Source: Saprospiraceae bacterium
GTDB taxonomy: Bacteria > Bacteroidota > Bacteroidia > Chitinophagales > Saprospiraceae
NCBI GenBank assembly: GCA_021604865.1
Contig: BQJU01000028.1
Coordinates: 28,179 to 92,178 of the forward strand
Direction: 5' to 3'
DNA length: 64,000 nt
A model generated the notes under the pieces. That model did not search any database and was not told where the DNA came from. It saw only the letters and a list, made by a program, of their open reading frames with translations. Below are positions 28,405 to 36,803 of the stretch, piece by piece (the stretch's first letter is position 1; each line of letters opens with the position of its first letter). Both the position numbers and the translations under genes were made by a program.

Positions 28405-30036
28405 CTATCTCAGCAAATACACTATTCCACTAAAAGACCGGCTATTGCCGTTTCGGAAATCTACTTCCAACACATATAGGTAGGCCCCAGGGTCGAGTGG
28501 TTTGTTGTCGGCTTTTCCATTCCAGGCTTTGGCATATTCTTCGGGTAAAAAATCATGGGTTTCGTATAGAAGGCCACCCCAGCGGTTGAAGATGCGCATG
28601 ACCCGGATGTTGACAATATCGGCTTGGTGAAATGGGCGAAAGACATCATTTACACCGTCATCATTAGGCGAAAAGGCGTTGGGGATATAGATTTTCTCGC
28701 AGTCTTCATAGCTTATATTGATATTGTCATTGGCGGTGCCGCAATAATTGGTGGCTATGATTGAGTACTGGCCTGGGGCATTGACCTGTAGGCTGTCGAG
28801 GTGGGAGCCATTTGACCAAAGGTAGGTGGCATTGGGGTCGGAGGCATGCAGGGTAATCGTTTCTTTTAGACAAAGGCTGGTATCCGGACCAAGTTCGATA
28901 AAGGGAAGATGTAGTTGATTCACATCAATAAAATCAACCGAGGTACAAAACGTATCTGTTCGGGTAACGGTAACGCCATAAAGACCCGAATTATTGACCG
29001 TTAGGGTAGGGGTGGTGGCTCCGGTCGACCAATTGTAAATGGCTGTTGGCGTTGTGACATCCAGGAATAAAGGATTGTCTTTGCAAATGGTGGTATCCGG
29101 GCCAAGGTCGAAAAAAACAGAATCACCAGCTACTTCAACTAGAATATCATCATAAAAAGGAAAATTACAAACATCCAAAACTTCCAATTGATAGAGCGTA
29201 GTCTGAGCTGGTGCCACAATGGGATTAGGCGAAAAAGGATCATCAATGCCCGCCTCGGGTGTCCAATGGTAACTTTGACCGCCCCGGGCATGTAGTTGGG
29301 CTTGTCCACCCGGACACATCACAATATCTTCTTGTTCATCGAGAAAGGAAGTATAACTCAAACATACCTGATGTATATTGTTGGCAGCTCCCGTGCCAGC
29401 GGTAAATCCCCAATAAACGAGCGGATCACCGGCAAAAATAGTATTGACAATGTCGCCTTCATAACTAAGGCGCAGATCACAATCAAAATAGACATGCAAT
29501 TGGTGCAATCCGGCATCCCAGCTCACCCGCAGATCGTGGAATTCACAATCTTCGATATTGGGTGAGGAGGTGCTGGCCTGAATCGGCCCTGCCAGCAAAT
29601 TGGGTGAATTGTGGTTAACTGTGCCGTTTTTTTCAATGGCGATGTGGTCATAAGCAGGATCGTTTAACATCACATTCTGCCAGGTGTCAATCTCGATGCC
29701 CAATGCGGGGTTTACATTCAGAAAACCAATACCTCCACCGCCCACACCTATGGTTGTGCTGACGGGTTGAAAGCCAAAAACAAGGCCATCGGCACCCCAA
29801 TCATCTGTACACCCCAGATTTACCTGAACCACTACATCAAAGGATTCATTGAGGCTGATTTTATCTGGATTCCAGATAGAACCCACCTTGTTATTGACTG
29901 CCGGGGTCAATTGATAGCAGGTGTCATTGAGCTGTACAGCATCACCATTAAGGAAAAACTGTGCTGAAACATTTGGCGAAAGCCAGAAAAAAAGGATAGT
30001 GAACAACCCAAGCAGTTTAAGCGCAAATTGGGGCAT
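28405..30036 (-). CDS. Secreted lectin-like protein with gliding-motility-type (T9SS type B) C-terminal domain (543 aa)
   Basis: Exported surface or secreted protein. A signal peptide (MPQFALKLLGLFTILFFWLS, then NVSAQ) precedes an L-type lectin-like domain at about 24-235. The domain has the typical DGLVFGFQ, GIEIDTWQN and HDLRVSWDAGLHQLHVYFD strands, and it probably binds glycans. Three Ig/PKD-like segments follow (each with YxWxxG-type strands), and the last about 95 residues are the CHU_C/type B sorting domain: IPNAFSPNDDGVNDVFRP, then FNRWGGLLYE and WNGKADNKPLDPGAYLYVL. I start at 30036, because the frame runs 52 codons further upstream without a signal-like sequence and through a direct repeat. 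It is convergent with the AraC gene. Confidence 0.87.
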   Translation of the reverse strand: MPQFALKLLGLFTILFFWLSPNVSAQFFLNGDAVQLNDTCYQLTPAVNNKVGSIWNPDKISLNESFDVVVQVNLGCTDDWGADGLVFGFQPVSTTIGVGGGGIGFLNVNPALGIEIDTWQNVMLNDPAYDHIAIEKNGTVNHNSPNLLAGPIQASTSSPNIEDCEFHDLRVSWDAGLHQLHVYFDCDLRLSYEGDIVNTIFAGDPLVYWGFTAGTGAANNIHQVCLSYTSFLDEQEDIVMCPGGQAQLHARGGQSYHWTPEAGIDDPFSPNPIVAPAQTTLYQLEVLDVCNFPFYDDILVEVAGDSVFFDLGPDTTICKDNPLFLDVTTPTAIYNWSTGATTPTLTVNNSGLYGVTVTRTDTFCTSVDFIDVNQLHLPFIELGPDTSLCLKETITLHASDPNATYLWSNGSHLDSLQVNAPGQYSIIATNYCGTANDNINISYEDCEKIYIPNAFSPNDDGVNDVFRPFHQADIVNIRVMRIFNRWGGLLYETHDFLPEEYAKAWNGKADNKPLDPGAYLYVLEVDFRNGNSRSFSGIVYLLR

Positions 30037-30117
30037 AGGTCTAAAATATTGTTTGAATTGAAAAAAGGACAGAAAACAGCCATTAATACCTTTACTTCCA
30101 TCAAAGATAAGGAGATA

Positions 30118-30142
30118 GCGGTGAAAAAAGCACACTTTCTCG
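30118..30142. repeat. 25-bp direct repeat, second copy
   Basis: Identical over 25 bases to 28362-28386, with a loosely similar continuation. The pair brackets the lectin-like gene. Confidence 0.8.
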
Positions 30143-30284
30143 TACACCCCCTTCCTTTCGGTGACGAAGCCCTGCGTAGTCGACCAATCCACTCATTTCA
30201 ACAAAACATTCCGCCTCAATTTCTTATATTAATTTTTTTTACCGTTAATTCGTATTTTAAATACATTCTTAAACTATATTTTCC

Positions 30285-30905
30285 ATGCCTTCATCTACAA
30301 CTGATACGATTATTTTCGACCTTGGTGGTGTACTTATTGATTGGAATCCGCGCTATTTGTACCGGAAAATATTTGAAGAAGAGGAAATGGAATATTTCCT
30401 TACGGAAATTTGCAATCCGGAATGGAATGAGCAGCAGGATGCTGGCCGGTTGTGGAAGGAGGCTATCGCATTATTGGTGGCACAGCATCCCAAATATGAA
30501 GAAGCTATTGTGGCCTATTATGGCCGCTGGCGGGAAATGGTAGGTGGCGCGGTGGAGGGCACGGTTGATATCCTAACGGGATTGTACGAAAATAAAAATT
30601 ATCGCTTGTATGCTTTAACCAATTGGTCGGCAGAAACCTGGCCGATTGCCTTGGAGTTATTTCCATTTTTAAGCTATTTTGAAGGCATTCTTGTATCGGG
30701 ACAAGAAATGATGAAAAAACCCGATCATAGGATATATAACCTAATGCTTGACCGCTTTAATATCGACCCGACAAAAGCCGTTTTTATTGATGATGTCATA
30801 AAGAATGTTAAAGGCGCAGAAGCGGTAGGCTTATCAGCCATCCATTTTCAGTCACCAGAACAATTAAGTCAGAACTTAAAAATAATTGGTGTGAATCAAA
30901 TTTAA
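30285..30905 (+). CDS. HAD-superfamily phosphatase, subfamily IA (206 aa)
   Basis: Cytoplasmic haloacid-dehalogenase-like hydrolase. Motif I IIFDLGGVLIDWNP has the nucleophile D12. The cap is alpha-helical (about 20-90). Motif II is ALTNWS, motif III is the lysine region KKPDHRIY, and motif IV is FIDDVIKNVKGA with the acidic pair. The DLGG form of motif I is the one found in YihX-like sugar-phosphate phosphatases and related enzymes. The substrate cannot be predicted. It lies 23 bases upstream of the exported protein gene, perhaps co-transcribed. Confidence 0.88.
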   Translation: MPSSTTDTIIFDLGGVLIDWNPRYLYRKIFEEEEMEYFLTEICNPEWNEQQDAGRLWKEAIALLVAQHPKYEEAIVAYYGRWREMVGGAVEGTVDILTGLYENKNYRLYALTNWSAETWPIALELFPFLSYFEGILVSGQEMMKKPDHRIYNLMLDRFNIDPTKAVFIDDVIKNVKGAEAVGLSAIHFQSPEQLSQNLKIIGVNQI

Positions 30906-30928
30906 TCAACTAAAAAACGACGCGTTCT

Positions 30929-31981
30929 ATGAAAAAATTAATTTGTGTGATATTGGCTACCGCCCTTTTTACTGGGCTGGGAGCGCAGGATTTTTTGATA
31001 ACCTTGGCAGGGGATACTTTGCGCGGAGCTATTTTTGAAATCCCTAAGCCTAATGGTATGGAAATAACCATTAAAATGCCTGATGGCAAAAAAAGGATTT
31101 TGACTCCTGAAGAGATAATCGCTTATTCCATTGAAGGCAAACGATACGAACCCTTTTCCATTGAAGGTAAAAACCTCCCTAAACAAGTCTTCTTTCAATG
31201 TCACCTCAAAGGAGAGGTAAGCTTTTATTCCAGTTATGATGTAAAAGGTGCTGTAAATCAATTTTACCTACGCATGGAAGAAGGGGACCTGGAAGAGTTG
31301 AAGCCGGAGGAAGCCGTCGTGAAAAACACTTGGGAGGATAGTGGATATAAAGGCCTGGCCCAAGTTTATTACAATGTTTTGCGCAGAGGGTTTAAAGCCT
31401 GCCCGACCATACTGCCCACCCTGCCTGACTATCAATATTCGCTTAGGAGTTTTACAAAAGCCTTCCTGGCCTATTATGAGTGTGTGAATCAGTCATATCA
31501 GGATTTTAGTGTAAAGAAAACCTCGAAACGCCCGGAATTGGCCATCTATGCTTCGCTGCACCAACCTTTGTTAGCTGAAGCGGAAAGAGATCTTGGATTT
31601 TCAGCGAATATTGGGTTTGATATTGGGGCTTATGCCAATTTTTTTATTTTGGGAAGCCAAAACAAACTCATTTTTCAATTAAATGTGGTGTATACTTCTT
31701 TATCATTTAAAAATGCAGACAGCAGAATAACTGCCGCAGACTTCCTCAACGAAAAATATGTCCACTTTCCCATCTTAATGCTTAAATATTTTCAAATTGG
31801 AAGCCTTAATGTCCACACCGGAGCAGGGGTAGATATTATTGCCAAGAAAGAAGTGCTTAATGGATTGATGGTTTCTACAGGAATAGATTTTGAACTGAAG
31901 ACTATTAAAATGGTCTCCTTTATAAGAGCCAGATTTTTGAGCGGCGCTAGTTTACATTTTGGATTGGGGGCAGCATTTTAG
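30929..31981 (+). CDS. Exported protein with putative outer-membrane beta-barrel C-terminus (350 aa)
   Basis: I do not recognise a named family. A signal peptide (MKKLICVILATALFTGLGAQ) is followed by a beta-rich domain (DFLITLAGDTLRGAIFE, then KMPDGKKRILTPEEIIAYSI) of a type seen at the N-terminus of Bacteroidota outer-membrane proteins. A cysteine pair lies in the middle. The C-terminal about 140 residues alternate hydrophobic and polar residues, with glycines and a terminal aromatic (FGLGAAF), which fits a small barrel inserted in the outer membrane. Its last codons overlap the formal start of the RHS fragment by 23 bases; that overlap probably reflects a recombination junction rather than a designed operon. 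Confidence 0.7.
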   Translation: MKKLICVILATALFTGLGAQDFLITLAGDTLRGAIFEIPKPNGMEITIKMPDGKKRILTPEEIIAYSIEGKRYEPFSIEGKNLPKQVFFQCHLKGEVSFYSSYDVKGAVNQFYLRMEEGDLEELKPEEAVVKNTWEDSGYKGLAQVYYNVLRRGFKACPTILPTLPDYQYSLRSFTKAFLAYYECVNQSYQDFSVKKTSKRPELAIYASLHQPLLAEAERDLGFSANIGFDIGAYANFFILGSQNKLIFQLNVVYTSLSFKNADSRITAADFLNEKYVHFPILMLKYFQIGSLNVHTGAGVDIIAKKEVLNGLMVSTGIDFELKTIKMVSFIRARFLSGASLHFGLGAAF

Positions 31982-33083
31982 TACTTGTTTGTCATCAAAT
32001 CCGACCTCCAAACAAGCACTGAGACTTGCATCAGCCCCTGGGCCACGTTACGAATTTGCGCTGAGAGATCACTTAGGGAATACCCGAATGGTGTTTTCCG
32101 ATCTGAATGGTGATGGAGGTATTCGGGTATCTGTCAACCCTGAAGTGAATGAATTGATTCAGGAGCACCATTATTATCCATTTGGAATGGAGTTTGAGGG
32201 GCCTTGGACGGTGCATCTGCAAAAGGAACTTGCTTACCAGTATAATGGCAAGGAATTGAATGAGGACTTGGAGTTGGGGTGGTTGGATTATGGGGCGCGG
32301 TGGTATGATCCGGCGGTTGGACGGTGGAATGCGGTCGATGCTTTAGCTGATGATCCAAATCAAGTTGATAAATCTCCTTACGCTTATGCTTGGAATAATC
32401 CTGTTAACTTGACAGACCCTGATGGTAATTGTCCTTCATGTCTTATAGGAGCGATTGTTGGAGCCGGCTTGGATTATTCAATTCAAGTAGCTATTAATCG
32501 TGCTGAGGGACAAAGTTGGGGGGATTCCTTTACTAAGGTAGATGGCAAATCAATAGCAATCTCGGCTATTGCAGGAGCGACAGGAGCTGGTTTATTAGGT
32601 AAGACTTCTAAATTGTTAGACCCTAAAACAAGACGAGCTGCCGAAATGGCTATTGATGCCTCTGTGAATGTAGGAACACAGATTGCTCAGAATGGTGAAG
32701 TCGATTTAAGAGAGACAGGATTAGCTGTGCTTACAGGGCAAGCTGTTAGGACTCCTTCCAGAGATAAAATAAAGGAAGTTGCTCAAGAAACGACAGAACA
32801 ACTCAATCAAAAAGTTGATGATGCTGGCAAAGCATTGAGCGCTGCCCAGAGAAAAAACAGGCCCGGTTTAGATCCCGCAAAAGCTGAAGCACGAACGGCT
32901 CCTCAAAAGCAGAGGTTAAAAAATGCACAGGGAGCAAGAGTCTCTCATATAAGGGCTACTAATGCAAATGCCGCAGCTGTTGGCGCGTCTTCTTCAGGAG
33001 TAACACAACGTTTAATTAATAGTCTACTTCCAAATGCTGGACCAACTTACAATTTCTCTGAACATCCTTATGTAAAAAAATGA
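31959..33083 (+). CDS. Orphan RHS-core C-terminal tip, 5'-truncated, candidate polymorphic toxin (374 aa)
   Basis: The conserved RHS/YD-repeat-associated core is present only from ALRDHLGNTRMVFSDLNGDG onward, with HHYYPFGMEFEG, YNGKELNEDL, GWLDYGARWYDPAVGRW and NPVNLTDPDGN. The hundreds of residues of YD repeats and any signal peptide expected upstream are missing. After the core comes a glycine/alanine-rich hydrophobic linker (GAIVGAGLDYSIQVAINRA) and a variable C-terminal region (about 250-374) with no recognised fold, in the place where polymorphic toxins sit. The formal ATG at 31959 lies inside the previous gene, and a start at 32089 (MVFSDLNG) is also possible. The stop overlaps the next start codon in ATGA. 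Probably a displaced tip rather than an autonomous secreted protein. Confidence 0.7.
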   Translation: MDWGQHFSTCLSSNPTSKQALRLASAPGPRYEFALRDHLGNTRMVFSDLNGDGGIRVSVNPEVNELIQEHHYYPFGMEFEGPWTVHLQKELAYQYNGKELNEDLELGWLDYGARWYDPAVGRWNAVDALADDPNQVDKSPYAYAWNNPVNLTDPDGNCPSCLIGAIVGAGLDYSIQVAINRAEGQSWGDSFTKVDGKSIAISAIAGATGAGLLGKTSKLLDPKTRRAAEMAIDASVNVGTQIAQNGEVDLRETGLAVLTGQAVRTPSRDKIKEVAQETTEQLNQKVDDAGKALSAAQRKNRPGLDPAKAEARTAPQKQRLKNAQGARVSHIRATNANAAAVGASSSGVTQRLINSLLPNAGPTYNFSEHPYVKK

Positions 33084-33433
33084 GTAGTTTAAATATGTAC
33101 ATTAATAAAAAGTGGCTTTTTTGGATAATACTTTTGGGAGTATTCTCTTCTATCTTTTATGGGGTAGATAAAGGGTTATATTGGACTACTATTTTTGCTG
33201 TTGGTTCAGTCTTTTTGTACACCTCATATAAAATTGCTGATCGTTTTTTCTTTGAACAGACAAATTGGAGGTTCAAGGCCACTAAGTATGAGCTCTTTTT
33301 GTTATTTATTTCAATTGGAACTTCATTCGTAATTGGAGAGAGCGTTCTAGTTGTAGGGTATCTATTATTGAGCGGCTTATTGTTAATATTAATAATTAAT
33401 TTGATTAGTTTTATTCAAGCAAGATACTTTTAG
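33080..33433 (+). CDS. Small membrane protein, candidate immunity protein (117 aa)
   Basis: Four predicted helices (LFWIILLGVFSSIFYGV; TIFAVGSVFLYTSYKIA; LFLLFISIGTSFVIGES; VVGYLLLSGLLLILIINLISFI) with a basic segment, RFKATKYE, between the second and third. There is no known domain. The ATG overlaps the RHS tip stop codon by four bases, so the two are translationally coupled. Immunity genes of polymorphic toxins typically sit in this position, and membrane immunity proteins usually counter toxins that act on or cross the inner membrane. The role is inferred from context only. Confidence 0.65.
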   Translation: MSSLNMYINKKWLFWIILLGVFSSIFYGVDKGLYWTTIFAVGSVFLYTSYKIADRFFFEQTNWRFKATKYELFLLFISIGTSFVIGESVLVVGYLLLSGLLLILIINLISFIQARYF

Positions 33434-33519
33434 GAAAAGATGCCTACTTGTGGAGTCAGCGTGGTTCGTCTTACAACCTAGCTCGTGAGATTAAACCTTC
33501 AGAGTCTTCTATGAAATAG
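33434..33519 (+). pseudogene. Possible leftover C-terminal coding fragment of a displaced tip
   Basis: Directly after the small membrane gene, the frame reading GKDAYLWSQRGSSYNLARE ... SSMK ends in TAG at 33519. It has protein-like composition and no start codon, and an in-frame stop lies a few codons upstream. It may be the tail of an older tip left by recombination. Weak evidence. Confidence 0.25.
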
Positions 33520-33526
33520 TAATAAA

Positions 33527-33607
33527 AAAGCCACCTGTCCAAGTCCCGGTCAGGTGATTTTGAGCATATCAGGCATAAGCCTGTCGAGTTTTAGCATCCC
33601 GAATATA
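33527..33607. repeat. 81-bp direct repeat flanking the second RHS unit, copy 1
   Basis: Matches 35123-35203 at 74 of 81 positions without gaps. It contains CACCTG/CAGGTG arms around TCCAAGTCCCGGT, which pair in this copy but not in the other, and CAGGC-ATAA-GCCTG. Confidence 0.85.
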
Positions 33608-33678
33608 AGTATCAATCAAGTCGTAGAGAATTTTCCCTGCTGTCGGTAGTATGACTGAGCACATGTCGATCGATACCG

Positions 33679-33705
33679 CACTTCGGCGTTGGTAACGCCG
33701 AAGTG
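33679..33705. terminator. Perfect 12-bp hairpin with 3-base loop
   Basis: CACTTCGGCGTT and AACGCCGAAGTG pair perfectly around GGT. GC-rich and followed by GGGACTTTCG. It could be a terminator or an element end. It lies between the 81-bp repeat and the point (about 33776) where RHS-core homology resumes. Confidence 0.5.
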
Positions 33706-33821
33706 GGACTTTCGCTCCCGAGTTGTGGTGTAGTGGTCCCTCAATTTAAATCTTTATATTTTTGTAGGGTCCCCGCCTGGTTTTCTCCGATCTGAATGGC
33801 GATGGAGGTATTCGAGTATCT

Positions 33822-34760
33822 GTGAATCCTGAAGTAAATGAAGTGATTCAAGAACACCATTATTATCCATTTGGGATGGAATTTGAGGGGCCTTGGACAG
33901 TGCATCCTCAAAAGGAGATGGCCTACCTGTTTAATGGCAATGAAGCAATGAATGAAGTTGGTAATAGAGTTTATGATTTCAATTTCCGAACCTACGATGG
34001 GGCCATAGGACGGTATTATCAGACTGACTTATTATCAGAGTGGGCTTCGAGTTGGACGCCGTATAGATTTGGATTTAATAACCCTATAAATTATTGGGAT
34101 CCATTGGGTCTTTTTGAATCAAGACGGGACGCAAGACGACATAGAAGATCTGAAGGCGTAAAAGGGAGAGTGAGGAAGCAGGAGGATGGAAGTTTTGCAA
34201 TTGTCCATAAAGGTAGTGATGGTAAAATCAAGACGTATAATGATGAAGAATTTGGTGTTGTAACAGAATTTACCTACTCTCAAATACAATATCCTCAAGG
34301 CACAATCAAATCGCGTGAGCCCAATTTTTTTGAGAAAGTAAAGGATCGCGGTTTTTTAGGTCTTATGACTTATAATATAGCCAATGATGCCTGGTTAACA
34401 GCTCAGAGATTTAACCCTTTCGATACGCATACTACTCATTTATCTGGGGATTATGCTTCCAAAAATGAATATACTATGAGTTTTGTTAACACCGTTGCAA
34501 CAGTGGTTCCAATAGGACGTGCTACTTCAACTGTTAGGGTTGTTGCGCCTCAAGGGTTAACTATTGCACAAAGGCTAAATGCTGCTCAGTATAGTAAATT
34601 CTTTAAAGGTACTTCTTTGGCAAGAATGCATCCCAAAACTAGAGGGCGTTTAAATCGTTTGATGAATACGGGAATCGACAATGTTAATAAGAACGTAGAG
34701 ACAGGTAATATTCTTTTCACGCCCGTCAAATCAGCGGGTAAAGCAGTAAATAAGGAGTAA
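33822..34760 (+). CDS. Second orphan RHS-core C-terminal tip, candidate polymorphic toxin (312 aa)
   Basis: Homology to the first tip starts abruptly near 33776 (CTCCGATCTGAATGG), and the DNA is nearly identical for about 150 bases through PFGMEFEGPWTVH. It then diverges: YLFNGNEAMNEVGNRVYDFNF, YDGAIGRYYQTD and GFNNPINYWDPLG complete a different core subtype. The C-terminal about 215 residues (ESRRDARRHRRSEGVKGRVR onward) are unrelated to the first tip, as expected for polymorphic toxin ends. No YD repeats or signal peptide remain. It ends in TAATG, overlapping the start of another small membrane protein. The formal ATG at 33822 is probably not a native start. Confidence 0.7.
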   Translation: MNPEVNEVIQEHHYYPFGMEFEGPWTVHPQKEMAYLFNGNEAMNEVGNRVYDFNFRTYDGAIGRYYQTDLLSEWASSWTPYRFGFNNPINYWDPLGLFESRRDARRHRRSEGVKGRVRKQEDGSFAIVHKGSDGKIKTYNDEEFGVVTEFTYSQIQYPQGTIKSREPNFFEKVKDRGFLGLMTYNIANDAWLTAQRFNPFDTHTTHLSGDYASKNEYTMSFVNTVATVVPIGRATSTVRVVAPQGLTIAQRLNAAQYSKFFKGTSLARMHPKTRGRLNRLMNTGIDNVNKNVETGNILFTPVKSAGKAVNKE

Positions 34761-35014
34761 TGGATTTAATAACAGAATTCTTTGTAGAAATATTTTTCCG
34801 TAGACTTATAGTTGGCTTTTTTGGGTATTATACTTTATTTTTTATCTATAAACTCTTCAGACACAAAAGAGGATTAGAATGGTTAGAGGCTATTAATAAT
34901 AGTGAAGGAGAAGAGTTTGGCAAAGGATGTTTAGTAGCAATCATCGGACTTATTTCTTTCAGTTCACTTTTTATACTGATAGGAGTATTATATGGCTTGA
35001 TCTTCAATCAATAA
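34760..35014 (+). CDS. Small membrane protein, second candidate immunity protein (84 aa)
   Basis: Two or three hydrophobic helices (RRLIVGFFGYYTLFFIYKLF and VAIIGLISFSSLFILIGVLYGL) are separated by an acidic loop, LEAINNSEGEEFGKG. Its start overlaps the stop of the second RHS tip by one base (TAATG). It is not similar to the 117-aa protein after the first tip, which fits specific toxin-immunity pairing. No database family is recognised. The role is inferred from position. Confidence 0.6.
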   Translation: MDLITEFFVEIFFRRLIVGFFGYYTLFFIYKLFRHKRGLEWLEAINNSEGEEFGKGCLVAIIGLISFSSLFILIGVLYGLIFNQ

Positions 35015-35320
35015 TCACAAAAAGCCTCTCTCGCTGGCCCCATGTCTTCCCCCCACCGTTTCGCTCGTGAGGTTTTCCAAACCGACACGCAATGGCTGCA
35101 AATCTCCAGATTTGCATATCTCAAAGCCACCTGTCCAAGTCCCGGTCAAATGCCTTTGAGCCTATCAGGCATAAGCCTGTCGGGTTTTAGCATCACGAAT
35201 ATAGGTAAGACTTTTGATTATCAGGTAGTTATCGCGAAACAACGCTATTAGACTAGGATTGAGGTTACGACCTCGCCAACCGTGGGTATTGGGGCCGCAA
35301 CCTCCTTCATTTATCACCCC
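35015..35320. other. Intergenic end of the RHS island
   Basis: Contains an 8-bp hairpin, GCAAATCT-CC-AGATTTGC (35098-35115), and the second copy of the 81-bp repeat. A 69-codon frame at 35042-35251 runs through both and looks spurious. It ends at the convergent PfpI-like gene. Confidence 0.55.
35123..35203. repeat. 81-bp direct repeat flanking the second RHS unit, copy 2
   Basis: Ungapped partner of 33527-33607 (7 differences). The two copies bracket the segment that contains the second tip and its small membrane gene. Confidence 0.85.
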
Positions 35321-36589
35321 TTATTTCGACTTCTTTCCCATGCCCTCTTTTTCATTCAACTTTTTCAACATCTTCACCCCATTCTCATTATTGGGATTCA
35401 ACGCTAACGATTTTTTATAATTTTTGATCGCCAGGTCTTTTTTTCCAGCCAGCATATAGGCTTCGCCCAGGCTATCGTAGGTATTGAAACTATTCGGATA
35501 AGCCTCTACATTCAGTTGGAATACACCTATGGCATTATCCCAGTCTTGTTTACCCAAGTATTGGTAACCCAGGACATTGATTCTCCACTCTCTGAAAATC
35601 TGCCAATTGGGTGTGTTGATTTTTGTTTGTTCTAAAATACTGCGTGCTTTTTGCATATTGTCATTTTCGATCATGGCAAAAAACTCCGCTTCACTGGGCG
35701 GCGTTTCTCGACCACTGGCTGCAAAGACTTTTCTAATTGTGGAACAATCAATAGCTGAAAGCGGGTATTTTTCGAGCATATAATCAAAAACGGCAAGTGC
35801 CTTTTCCTGTTGTTTTTTTGCCCACAGGCTATTACCTAGATTCAATAATTCTCCTTTGAAAACAATGTTTTTTTCGTCGGCAGCTTTTAGCGCGGCCTCT
35901 ATTCCCTTCTCCTGGATATTTTGAATAAATGGATTGTCAAAAACCAAACCTTTTTCCGGCTCCCAACCAAAGTATTCCATGTTGTCGGCTACTGATTGGG
36001 CGAAGTCCTTGCCATGAATTTTTGAAACCAGGTGCAACGCCCCATCGATGCCGGCAGAGATGCCCGCAGTGGTGATGACTAGGCCATTGTCTACAAAACG
36101 CACATCATCACGGACGGTAGCTTTAGGGAAACGCTCCTGTAAATGGGGGATGGCAGAATGAAAGGTAGTCGCAGTTTTGCCATCGAGCAGGCCTACCTCT
36201 CCAAGAAAGAAGGCACCAGTACACACGGAAAACTGAATATCCGTATTTTCTACCTGTTTTTTAGTCCAGGCCTTTAGGTTGTCCTGCTGGGATTTGTGCG
36301 TTGCTCCGCCGCCACCAAAAAAGGCGACCATATCTGCTTTGGGAGCATCATCAATAGAATAATCAGGTACAACGGTTAACACCCTCATTGCTTTGATGGG
36401 GTCCTTGGTTTCGGCCACTGTAAAAACATTAAATCCAGCAGAGGTAAATACCTCCATCGGACCGGCAAAGTCGAGAATTTCAACGCCATCTTGCAAGAAA
36501 AAAGCAATGCTTTTAATGTCAGGACTGGTCTGTGCCCAGGTATTTGCAGTTAACATAAGTAAGATTGGAAGGAACAATAATTTTTTCAT
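35321..36589 (-). CDS. Exported DJ-1/PfpI-family protein with TPR C-terminus (422 aa)
   Basis: A signal peptide (MKKLLFLPILLMLTANTWAQ) is followed by a DJ-1/PfpI domain (about 25-215) of the type found at the N-terminus of AraC-GlxA regulators and isonitrile hydratases. It has ILDFAGPMEVF with the conserved acidic E46 and the nucleophile-elbow cysteine C123 in SVCTGAFFLG. The rest (about 250-415) contains TPR-like helices, including FNTYDSLGEAYMLAGKKDLA and IKNYKKSLALNPNNENGVK. An exported PfpI domain fused to TPRs is unusual. It is divergent from a membrane AraC regulator, 214 bases away, so the two may be functionally linked. Confidence 0.85.
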   Translation of the reverse strand: MKKLLFLPILLMLTANTWAQTSPDIKSIAFFLQDGVEILDFAGPMEVFTSAGFNVFTVAETKDPIKAMRVLTVVPDYSIDDAPKADMVAFFGGGGATHKSQQDNLKAWTKKQVENTDIQFSVCTGAFFLGEVGLLDGKTATTFHSAIPHLQERFPKATVRDDVRFVDNGLVITTAGISAGIDGALHLVSKIHGKDFAQSVADNMEYFGWEPEKGLVFDNPFIQNIQEKGIEAALKAADEKNIVFKGELLNLGNSLWAKKQQEKALAVFDYMLEKYPLSAIDCSTIRKVFAASGRETPPSEAEFFAMIENDNMQKARSILEQTKINTPNWQIFREWRINVLGYQYLGKQDWDNAIGVFQLNVEAYPNSFNTYDSLGEAYMLAGKKDLAIKNYKKSLALNPNNENGVKMLKKLNEKEGMGKKSK

Positions 36590-36803
36590 AATAAAGCTGT
36601 TTAGCAGGTTCGGATAATTTCATATTAATAACCAAATTCCTAAAAATCATCGTTCTATGCTCAGTTTTCAACGCCAGAAAGGTACAGCTGCTTCCAGATA
36701 GACCTTTTTTTTAAAGAAAGGAAAGAAAGCAAATACTTCAGGTGTCCCAAACACTATTTTGAACAAACGCTGGGGACAAAATAAATCGCTAAATTTGCAA
36801 AGC

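Noticed and set aside
31959..32100. Frameshifted full-length RHS gene
   Set aside because: No YD repeats are found in any frame upstream; the preceding gene is an unrelated exported protein, so this is truncation rather than a frameshift.
35042..35251. 69-codon frame after the second RHS unit
   Set aside because: It runs through a hairpin and the 81-bp repeat, which are intergenic in both copies; composition is not protein-like.
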